From NCBI RefSeq assembly GCF_003248505.1, contig NZ_QFOA01000039.1, forward strand, positions 1 to 30,733: a DNA stretch of 30,733 bases, given 5' to 3'. How positions within the stretch are numbered: the first letter of the stretch is position 1; each line of letters begins with the position of its first letter. Origin of the DNA: Sphingobium sp. Its GTDB lineage: Bacteria > Pseudomonadota > Alphaproteobacteria > Sphingomonadales > Sphingomonadaceae. The translations under genes were made by a program, and so were the position numbers. Of the stretch, positions 17,004 to 23,593 are shown piece by piece. The notes beneath the pieces are model-generated. The model was not told where the DNA came from and did no database searches. It saw only the letters and a list, made by a program, of their open reading frames with translations.

Positions 17004-17378
17004 ATGTTCACTTTCCTTCTCGTCGTGCAGGCCATCGTGGCGGCTCTGCTGGTCACCGTCATTCTGATGCAGAAGTCGGAAGGTGGCGGCCTTGGCGTGG
17101 GCGGAAGCCCGTCGGGCTTTATGTCAGCGCGCGGCGCAGCGGATTTTCTGACCCGTTCGACGACGATACTTGCCAGCATATTCGTGCTGCTGTCGATTGT
17201 GATGGCGGTCATCGCATCGGTGCGCCACGCGCCCTCCGATATCGACACCTCGCTGGTCAAGCAGGCCCCGGCGACCCAGGGCGCCCCCGCGCAGCCCGGC
17301 GCCGATCCACTCGGTCGGGCGGCGGGTAATGCGGCGTCCGCGCCTGCCTCCAACGGCGCGGTTCCGCTCGCCAACTGA
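17004..17378 (+). CDS. secG: Preprotein translocase subunit SecG
   Basis: The 124-residue protein is a subunit of the SecYEG channel in the inner membrane. Two membrane helices flank the conserved cytoplasmic loop: helix 1 (about residues 2-22), then VILMQKSEGGGLGVGG, SARGAADFLTR, and helix 2 (about 50-70). A Pro/Ala-rich tail of about 50 residues follows, usual in alphaproteobacteria. The frame could be read from 16914, but the ATG at 17004 gives the canonical MFTFLLVVQ start. The gap of 95 bases after tpiA and the shared direction fit the common tpiA-secG-pyrG arrangement. Confidence 0.95.
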   Translation: MFTFLLVVQAIVAALLVTVILMQKSEGGGLGVGGSPSGFMSARGAADFLTRSTTILASIFVLLSIVMAVIASVRHAPSDIDTSLVKQAPATQGAPAQPGADPLGRAAGNAASAPASNGAVPLAN

Positions 17379-17384
17379 ACCGCT

Positions 17385-17407
17385 GTCGTATCAGACGATC
17401 TTTTTTT
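17385..17407 (+). terminator. Possible weak terminator between secG and pyrG
   Basis: A short stem (GTCGT with ACGAT, one wobble pair, 5-base loop) is followed by C and seven T residues, 7 bases after the secG stop. The stem is short and AT-rich, so termination would be partial at best. Confidence 0.3.
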
Positions 17408-17468
17408 GAGCGTGCGTGGATTCGCGCGCTTGCCCTTTGTTGTTCCGAAAGGCTAAGCCTCTCCTCCC

Positions 17469-19100
17469 ATGACGCGGTATATTTTCATAACCGGCGGCGT
17501 GGTCTCCTCGCTGGGTAAGGGCCTCATGGCCGCATCCCTTGCAGCGTTGCTGCAGGCGCGGGGTTTCCGTGTGCGAATCCGGAAATTCGATCCCTATCTG
17601 AACGTCGATCCAGGCACGATGAGTCCCTATCAGCATGGCGAAGTCTATGTGACGGACGACGGCGCGGAAACGGACCTCGACCTTGGCCATTATGAGCGCT
17701 TTACGGGCGTGTCCGCGCGTCAGTCGGACAATGTCACGCAAGGCCGCGTCTATCAGACGATCATCCAGCGGGAACGGCGCGGCGACTATCTTGGAGCGAC
17801 GGTGCAGGTGATCCCGCATGTCACCGACGAGATCAAGGCGTTCGCCACCGCCGACACCGAAGATCTGGACTTCGTTTTGTGCGAAATCGGCGGCACCGTG
17901 GGCGATATCGAATCGCTGCCCTTCATGGAGGCAATTCGCCAGCTGCATAACGATCTGGATCGCGGGCAGTCGATCTTCGTCCACGTTACGTTGGTCCCCT
18001 ATATCGCAGCGGCGGGCGAACTGAAAACCAAGCCGACGCAGCACAGCGTGCGCGAACTTACCTCGCTCGGCATTCAGCCCGATATTCTCTTGTGCCGCTG
18101 TGAAAAGCCGTTGCCCGAAAGCGAGCGGCGCAAGATCGCGCTGTTCTGCAACGTCCGGCCCGAAGCGGTCATCCCCGCGCTGGATGCCAAGAGCATCTAT
18201 GCGGTGCCCGAACAATATCATGCCGAAGGTCTCGACAACGAAGTGCTGCGCGCCTTCGGTATCTCAGACGCGCCGGTGCCTTCGCTCGACCGCTGGACCG
18301 ATATCATGGACCGGCAGCAGAATCCGGAAGGCGAAGTCACGATCGGTGTCGTGGGCAAATATGTCGGTCTGCTCGACGCCTACAAATCGCTCTACGAAGC
18401 GCTCACCCATGGCGGCTTCGCCAACCGGGTGAAGGTTAATATCAAGTGGATCGACGCGGAATTGTTCGAGAAGGGGGACGATCTCGCCGCCAGCCTCGAG
18501 CCGATGCACGGCATTCTCGTTCCCGGCGGTTTCGGCGTGCGCGGTTCGGAAGGAAAGATCGCCTCCGTCCGTTTCGCGCGGGAACGCAATGTGCCGTTCT
18601 TCGGCATCTGCCTTGGGATGCAGATGGCCTGTATCGAAGGCGCGCGCAACACGGCGGGCATTGCCGATGCCTCCACCACCGAATTTGGCGAGACATCGGA
18701 GCCGGTCGTCGGTCTCATCACCGAATGGATGGGCAAGGAGGGGCTGCAACAGCGCACGGCCGAAACCGATCTGGGCGGCACGATGCGGCTGGGTGCCTAT
18801 CCCGCCAAGCTCGACGGTAATAGCGTCGTTGCCGGCATCTACGGCTCCACCGATATTTCGGAGCGGCATCGCCATCGCTATGAAGTGAATGCCGGTTACC
18901 GCGATGCTTTGGAGAAGGGTGGGCTCATCTTCTCCGGCATGTCGCCCGACGGCGCATTGCCAGAAATTGTCGAAAGGCCCGACCATCCCTGGTTCGTGGG
19001 CGTACAGTTCCATCCGGAACTCAAGTCCAAGCCCTTCGACCCGCATCCCCTGTTCGCCAGCTTCATCGGAGCTGCGGTCAAGCAAAGCCGACTAGTGTAA
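17469..19100 (+). CDS. pyrG: CTP synthase
   Basis: The 543-residue enzyme makes CTP from UTP, ATP and glutamine. The N-terminal synthase domain opens with YIFITGGVVSSLGKGL, contains the P-loop and the RIRKFDPYLNVDPGTMSP region; the C-terminal class I glutamine amidotransferase domain has the nucleophile Cys381 in FGICLGMQ and the His/Glu pair in VQFHPEL. Length is normal. No Shine-Dalgarno sequence is visible before the ATG (the preceding bases are a CT-rich CTCTCCTCCC), although the start is well conserved. A strong terminator follows directly. Confidence 0.97.
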   Translation: MTRYIFITGGVVSSLGKGLMAASLAALLQARGFRVRIRKFDPYLNVDPGTMSPYQHGEVYVTDDGAETDLDLGHYERFTGVSARQSDNVTQGRVYQTIIQRERRGDYLGATVQVIPHVTDEIKAFATADTEDLDFVLCEIGGTVGDIESLPFMEAIRQLHNDLDRGQSIFVHVTLVPYIAAAGELKTKPTQHSVRELTSLGIQPDILLCRCEKPLPESERRKIALFCNVRPEAVIPALDAKSIYAVPEQYHAEGLDNEVLRAFGISDAPVPSLDRWTDIMDRQQNPEGEVTIGVVGKYVGLLDAYKSLYEALTHGGFANRVKVNIKWIDAELFEKGDDLAASLEPMHGILVPGGFGVRGSEGKIASVRFARERNVPFFGICLGMQMACIEGARNTAGIADASTTEFGETSEPVVGLITEWMGKEGLQQRTAETDLGGTMRLGAYPAKLDGNSVVAGIYGSTDISERHRHRYEVNAGYRDALEKGGLIFSGMSPDGALPEIVERPDHPWFVGVQFHPELKSKPFDPHPLFASFIGAAVKQSRLV

Positions 19101-19104
19101 AGGC

Positions 19105-19134
19105 AAACGGGGCCGGAAGGCCCCGTTTTCGTTT
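19105..19134 (+). terminator. Strong intrinsic terminator after pyrG, probably bidirectional
   Basis: AAACGGGGCC pairs with GGCCCCGTTT around a GGAA loop, followed by more T residues (GTTTTCGTTTT overall). It sits 4 bases after the pyrG stop. On the other strand the stem is followed by TTT and lies directly beyond the stop of the convergent sugar dehydrogenase gene, so it may serve both. Confidence 0.88.
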
Positions 19135-20271
19135 TCAGGCCTTAGGCGTCAGTTTCAGCAATCTGCCCTGCGATCCCTTATCGCCGTCCTCCAACAGCCA
19201 TAGCGCGCCATCCGGTCCTTGCTCGACTTCCCGGATGCGCGCGCCCATGTCCCACTGGTCCGCCTTGGTGGCGCTGTCCCTGTTAAGCTCTACGCGGATG
19301 AGGCTCTGGCTGGAAAGGCCACCGATAAACAGGCTGCCCTTCCATTGCGGAAAGAGGTTGCCGGAATAATAAGCCAGTCCCGCAGGCGAAATAACGGGAT
19401 TCCATGAAAGCTTCGGCGCTTCGAACCCATCGCCTGCCTTGTGGTCCGGGATCGGTCTACCGTCATAATGATCGCCGTTCGACACCAGCGGATAACCGTA
19501 GTTCCGGCCCGGTTCGATAAGGTTCAGCTCGTCGCCGCCCTTGGGGCCCATTTCCTGCTCCCAAAGCCGACCGTCCTTGTCGAAGGCTATGCCCAGCAGG
19601 TTGCGATGGCCGTAGGACCAGATCGCAGGATCGAAACCCTTTGCCGCGAGCGGATTGCCTGCGGCTGGCGTTCCGTCAAGGTTGAGGCGCAACACCTTGC
19701 CCAAGGTGGCTTTAGGGTCTTGCGCGGGATCGAACTTCTGCCGCTCGCCACTGGTGAAGAACAGATATCGGCCATTGGGGGAAAAGGCGATCCTGCCAGA
19801 ATAATGGCCGTTGCCTTCGACGTAGGGACTGGCTCTGAAAATGATCTGAACCTTGTCGAGCTTCGTCGTACCGTCTTTGGCCTGGTTGAACGTGCCCCTT
19901 GCCAGAGCCACGCCTTTCACGCCGCCGCGGGCTTCGGAAAAGCTGAAATAGACCGACTTGTCGCGTGCGAAGGTGGGGGAGGGGACCACGTCCATCAATC
20001 CGCCCTGTCCCGCACTATCGACAGGGGGAATGCCGGTGACGGGAATCTTCGTGCCGTTCTTCGGGTCGAACAGGATCATCTCGCCCTGTTTCTCCGTCAC
20101 CAGCGCCCGCCCGTCCGGCAGGAACGTCATGGCCCATGGCGCGTCGAAGTCGGCGACGGTTGACACGGTAAAGGGCTTGTTTGCCGAAGCCGCAGCGTTT
20201 TGGCCGGTGGCATTTTCCGCTGAACAGGCGATGAGGATGAGGGGCAGGGCAGCGAAGGTGAAGCGGCGCAT
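19135..20271 (-). CDS. PQQ-dependent sugar dehydrogenase family lipoprotein (glucose/sorbosone type)
   Basis: The 378-residue protein starts with a lipoprotein signal peptide whose lipobox LIAC places Cys16 at the mature end, so it is probably anchored in a membrane facing the periplasm. The mature part is a six-bladed beta-propeller of the soluble glucose dehydrogenase/sorbosone dehydrogenase family: PWAMTFLPDGRALVTEKQG, GQGGLMDVVPSPTF, NGHYSGRIAFSPNGRYLFFTSG, GHRNLLGIAFD and WEQEMGPKGGDELN are the usual blade motifs, including candidate PQQ and calcium contacts. Many relatives have unproven substrates, so sugar oxidation is a family-level inference. It is divergent from the rimP operon and converges on pyrG. 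Confidence 0.88.
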   Translation of the reverse strand: MRRFTFAALPLILIACSAENATGQNAAASANKPFTVSTVADFDAPWAMTFLPDGRALVTEKQGEMILFDPKNGTKIPVTGIPPVDSAGQGGLMDVVPSPTFARDKSVYFSFSEARGGVKGVALARGTFNQAKDGTTKLDKVQIIFRASPYVEGNGHYSGRIAFSPNGRYLFFTSGERQKFDPAQDPKATLGKVLRLNLDGTPAAGNPLAAKGFDPAIWSYGHRNLLGIAFDKDGRLWEQEMGPKGGDELNLIEPGRNYGYPLVSNGDHYDGRPIPDHKAGDGFEAPKLSWNPVISPAGLAYYSGNLFPQWKGSLFIGGLSSQSLIRVELNRDSATKADQWDMGARIREVEQGPDGALWLLEDGDKGSQGRLLKLTPKA

Positions 20272-20328
20272 CCGTATCTCCGATCAAGACATTTTAGTTG
20301 TGCAAAGAATGAGCCATCACGATTAATG

Positions 20329-20357
20329 TTGCAGATAATTGCGATGCCGCCTATATC
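20329..20357 (+). promoter_or_regulatory. Candidate sigma-70 promoter for the rimP-nusA-infB operon
   Basis: TTGCAG (20329-20334) and TATATC (20352-20357) are separated by 17 bases and stand about 94 bases upstream of the rimP start, in the 179-base gap before the divergent dehydrogenase gene. The boxes are reasonable but not perfect. Confidence 0.4.
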
Positions 20358-20450
20358 GCCAATGCTTCCTTACATCGTCAAACATGTCAGGGTCGCGGGC
20401 TGAACGCTCGCGGCGCGGGAAGCGCGCATATATTCGTATCTGGAGACTGC

Positions 20451-20975
20451 ATGGCGGACATCGCCGACCTGACCGCGCTGATCGAACCCGAAGTCAAGGC
20501 TTTGGGGTTCGAGCTTGTGCGCATCAAATTGTTCGGATCGGGTGACGATCATACGCTCCAGATCATGGCGGAAAATCCGAAGACGAAACAACTCGTCATC
20601 GAGGATTGCGCCGCCATCTCGCGCCGCCTGTCGGACGTGCTCGATGAAGCCGACCCGATCGAGGAGGCCTATCGCCTCGAAGTCAGTTCGCCCGGCATCG
20701 ACCGGCCCCTGACCCGGCTGCACGACTATCGCGAATGGGCCGGGCACGAAGCCAAGGTTGCCGCGACCGAACTGGTGGACGGGCGCAAGAGCTTTCGCGG
20801 AGTGCTGAATGGGATCGATGGCGAGGACATTCTTTTCACCGACGTGAAGGCGGGCGATGTTCGCATTCCCTTTACGCTGGTTCATGACGCGAAGCTGGTG
20901 CTGACCGACCGACTGATTTCTGCTACGATGCCGCTCTCCTCCGATGGGGCGGATGAATTTGAAACCGAAGAATAA
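20451..20975 (+). CDS. rimP: Ribosome maturation factor RimP
   Basis: The 174-residue protein assists late maturation of the 30S ribosomal subunit. The N-terminal domain shows EPEVKALGFELVRIK and the conserved DCAAISRRLSDVLDEADPIEEAYRLEVSSPGIDRPL stretch (cited here only as residues about 56-92), which is the family signature; a C-terminal SH3-like domain follows. A TGGAG ribosome binding site lies 6 bases before the ATG. It is the first gene of the operon, followed 14 bases later by nusA, the standard bacterial order. The acidic tail (DEFETEE) is normal. Confidence 0.96.
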   Translation: MADIADLTALIEPEVKALGFELVRIKLFGSGDDHTLQIMAENPKTKQLVIEDCAAISRRLSDVLDEADPIEEAYRLEVSSPGIDRPLTRLHDYREWAGHEAKVAATELVDGRKSFRGVLNGIDGEDILFTDVKAGDVRIPFTLVHDAKLVLTDRLISATMPLSSDGADEFETEE

Positions 20976-20989
20976 GGGTTCATAACGAC

Positions 20990-22558
20990 ATGGCCAACGC
21001 CATTTCCGCCAACAAGGCCGAGCTGATCGCCATCGCCAATTCGGTGGCGAGCGAAAAGATGATCGACAAGGCCATCGTCATCGAGGCGATGGAAGATGCG
21101 ATCCAGCGCGCGGCGCGCGCCCGCTACGGCGCGGAGAACGATATTCGTGCCAAGCTCGATCCCGACAGCGGCGACCTGCGCCTGTGGCGCGTCGTGGAAG
21201 TGGTCGATTTGGTTGAGGACTATTTCAAGCAGGTCGACCTCAAGCAGGCGCAGAAACTGAAGAAGGACGCCGTCGTCGGCGACTTCATCGTCGATCCCCT
21301 GCCGCCCATCGACCTTGGCCGTATCGATGCGCAGTCCGCCAAGCAGGTGATCTTCCAGAAAGTCCGCGACGCGGAGCGCGAGCGTCAGCACGAGGAATAT
21401 AAGGACCGCGTGGGTGAGATCATCACCGGCGTCGTCAAGTCGGTCGAGTTCGGCCACATCGTCGTCAATCTGGGCCGCGCCGAGGGCGTGATCCGTCGCG
21501 ATCAGCAGATTCCGCGCGAAGTCGTGCGTGTCGGCGACCGCATCCGTTCCGTCGTGTTGAACGTACGCCGTGAAAATCGCGGACCTCAGATTTTCCTTAG
21601 CCGCGCGCATCCCGAATTCATGAAAAAGCTTTTCGCGCAGGAAGTCCCCGAAATCTACGACGGCGTCATCACCATCATGGCTGCCGCCCGCGATCCGGGT
21701 AGCCGCGCAAAGATCGGCGTTATCAGCCGTGACAGCAGCATCGATCCGGTCGGCGCCTGCGTCGGTATGAAGGGCAGTCGCGTGCAGGCGGTCGTTCAGG
21801 AAATGCAGGGCGAAAAGATCGACATCATCCCCTGGTCGGAAGATACCGCCACGTTCGTCGTCAACGCGCTTCAGCCCGCACAGGTCAGCCGCGTCGTCAT
21901 CGACGAGGAGGAGGAACGTATCGAGGTCGTTGTGCCCGACGACCAGCTCAGTCTCGCTATCGGTCGCCGTGGCCAGAATGTCCGCCTCGCCAGTCAGCTG
22001 ACCGGTAAGGCCATCGACATCATGACCGAAGCCGATGCGTCGGAGAAGCGTCAGAAGGAATTCGTGGCGCGGTCCGAACTGTTCCAGAACGAGTTGGACG
22101 TGGACGAGACGCTTTCTCAGCTTCTGGTGGCCGAAGGGTTCGGCGAACTGGAAGAAGTCGCCTATGTCGAAGTGGACGAACTCGCCTCGATCGAGGGTTT
22201 CGACGAGGAACTCGCCGCCGAATTGCAGAGCCGCGCACAGGAAGCGCTGGAACGTCGCGAGGCTGCGGCCCGTGAGGAACGCCAGGCACTGGGCGTCGAG
22301 GACGCGCTTGCCGACATCCCGCACCTTACCGAAGCGATGCTGGTGACGCTGGGGAAGGCGGGCATCAAGACGCTCGACGATCTCGCCGATCTTGCCACCG
22401 ACGAACTGGTGCAGAAGAAGCGCGTCGACCAGCGCCGCCGCAAGACCGAAGGCAATGAGGACAAGGGCGGCATTCTCGCCACCTATGGCCTCACCGACGA
22501 GCAGGGCAATGAAATCATCATGGCTGCCCGCGCCCACTGGTTCGAAGAGGAAGCGTAA
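20990..22558 (+). CDS. nusA: Transcription termination/antitermination factor NusA
   Basis: The 522-residue protein binds RNA polymerase and nascent RNA to control pausing, termination and antitermination. Domains in order: polymerase-binding N-terminal domain (about 1-130), S1 domain (about 135-200), two KH domains with GACVGMKGSRVQAV (about 255) and SLAIGRRGQNVRLA (about 320), then two C-terminal helix-hairpin-helix acidic repeats (about 365-520). Length and order match alphaproteobacterial NusA. It follows rimP by 14 bases and precedes the tautomerase-like gene by 6 bases. Confidence 0.97.
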   Translation: MANAISANKAELIAIANSVASEKMIDKAIVIEAMEDAIQRAARARYGAENDIRAKLDPDSGDLRLWRVVEVVDLVEDYFKQVDLKQAQKLKKDAVVGDFIVDPLPPIDLGRIDAQSAKQVIFQKVRDAERERQHEEYKDRVGEIITGVVKSVEFGHIVVNLGRAEGVIRRDQQIPREVVRVGDRIRSVVLNVRRENRGPQIFLSRAHPEFMKKLFAQEVPEIYDGVITIMAAARDPGSRAKIGVISRDSSIDPVGACVGMKGSRVQAVVQEMQGEKIDIIPWSEDTATFVVNALQPAQVSRVVIDEEEERIEVVVPDDQLSLAIGRRGQNVRLASQLTGKAIDIMTEADASEKRQKEFVARSELFQNELDVDETLSQLLVAEGFGELEEVAYVEVDELASIEGFDEELAAELQSRAQEALERREAAAREERQALGVEDALADIPHLTEAMLVTLGKAGIKTLDDLADLATDELVQKKRVDQRRRKTEGNEDKGGILATYGLTDEQGNEIIMAARAHWFEEEA

Positions 22559-22564
22559 GCGCTC

Positions 22565-22801
22565 ATGCCCTTTGTCGACATCCGTCTGGCGGGCAACGCC
22601 ACTCGCGAGCAGAAGGCCGCGATCGTTGCCGATGTCACCCGGTCGCTCGTGGAGCGGCTGGGCAAGCCGGCGGCTGCCGTTCAGATCGTGATTTCCGAAA
22701 TTTCCACCGAAAACTACGCGGCCGGCGGGCAATTGCTCGCCGACCGCGCGTCGGCGGCTCAACCAAGGGAGGACGCCCATGCAGCGGTCACTCCCCGATG
22801 A
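22565..22801 (+). CDS. 4-oxalocrotonate tautomerase-like protein
   Basis: The 78-residue protein starts MPFVDIRLAG, so that removal of Met exposes the catalytic Pro1 of the tautomerase superfamily. The VTRSLVERLGKPAAAVQIVI region and YAAGGQLLADR complete the short beta-alpha-beta fold; the last 15 or so residues are an extra tail. The family isomerises keto-enol substrates, but the natural substrate here is unknown. It lies 6 bases after nusA inside the translation operon, which is not part of the textbook order. Its last 23 bases overlap a candidate small ORF (22779-22868) with a good ribosome binding site. Confidence 0.85.
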   Translation: MPFVDIRLAGNATREQKAAIVADVTRSLVERLGKPAAAVQIVISEISTENYAAGGQLLADRASAAQPREDAHAAVTPR

Positions 22802-22868
22802 GAGAATAGCCGCTCTCCACAGCGTCGGACTTGCCATGCCATCCGCTTTGACGGAGGAGCGCGCATGA
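22779..22868 (+). CDS. Candidate 29-codon small ORF bridging the tautomerase gene and ylxR
   Basis: An ATG at 22779 is preceded by GGAGG (22768-22772) at an ideal 6-base spacing, inside the end of the tautomerase gene. The frame begins MQRSLPDERIA, runs 29 codons through the gap and stops at TGA 22866-22868, overlapping the ylxR ATG as ATGA. That geometry is typical of translational coupling. The peptide matches nothing I recognise. It may be a small protein, a coupling device or chance. Confidence 0.3.
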   Translation: MQRSLPDERIAALHSVGLAMPSALTEERA

Positions 22869-23527
22869 CCGAACGCAAATGCATATTGACCGGCGACCGC
22901 GCCGATCCCGAAACGCTTGTCCGCCTCGCGGTGGGGCCGGAAGGGCAGATTCTGCCCGATATCCGTGCCAAGGCTCCGGGCCGAGGGGCGTGGATCGGCG
23001 TCACCCGACCGGACCTCGAAACCGCGCTGGCGAAGGGCAAGCTCAAGGGCGCACTCGCGCGGGCGTTCAAAACGAACGATCTCGTCATTCCCGACGACCT
23101 GCCTGCCATGATTGAGGATGGCCTGCGTCGCACGCTGCTCGATCGGCTGGGGCTGGAGGCGCGTGCGTCGATGGTTTTGACGGGATCCGAGAAAATCGAT
23201 GTCGCGTGCCGCAAGGGGCAGGTCCGCCTCCTGCTGCACGCAAGCGACGCCGCTGCCGACGGCAACCGCAAGCTTGACCAGGCGCTACGCGTCGGACAGG
23301 AAGCGGAAGGCACGGATTTGGCGGGTATCACCTTGCCTGTGGACCGCCATGCCCTATCTATGGCAATGGGGCGCGACAATGTCGTCCATATCGCGGTGAT
23401 CGACTCGCGCGCGGCGTCACGCCTGCGTGCGGCCATAGGCCGCTTGGAAAGCTATCTGGGTTGCGCTACCGGAACGCCTGCGCAGGCGGAGCATGACTCC
23501 GCCGATGCGGCAGGCGTCCACGGCTAA
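22865..23527 (+). CDS. YlxR (DUF448)/L7Ae-like RNA-binding protein
   Basis: The 220-residue protein joins an N-terminal YlxR/DUF448 domain (ERKCILTG, then GRGAWIGV, about residues 1-80) to a C-terminal L7Ae-like RNA-binding fold (GLEARASMVLTGSEKI through residue about 195). The fused form is usual in alphaproteobacteria, where it sits between nusA and infB, as here. YlxR proteins are linked to RNA binding and to RNase P and transcription in other bacteria; the role here is unproven. GGAGG lies 7 bases before the ATG. The start overlaps the stop of the candidate small ORF by 4 bases. Confidence 0.9.
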   Translation: MTERKCILTGDRADPETLVRLAVGPEGQILPDIRAKAPGRGAWIGVTRPDLETALAKGKLKGALARAFKTNDLVIPDDLPAMIEDGLRRTLLDRLGLEARASMVLTGSEKIDVACRKGQVRLLLHASDAAADGNRKLDQALRVGQEAEGTDLAGITLPVDRHALSMAMGRDNVVHIAVIDSRAASRLRAAIGRLESYLGCATGTPAQAEHDSADAAGVHG

Positions 23528-23593
23528 GCATCTGTATAGGGCGCCGACGGGCCTTTCCGGTCGGGATGTAAGTGAAGGGTATAGTTCAGTCGT

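Noticed and set aside
20882..23239. 785-codon antisense open frame across nusA, the tautomerase gene and ylxR
   Set aside because: It is a shadow of high-GC genes with strong codon bias; the opposite strand holds well-conserved families and this frame resembles no known protein.
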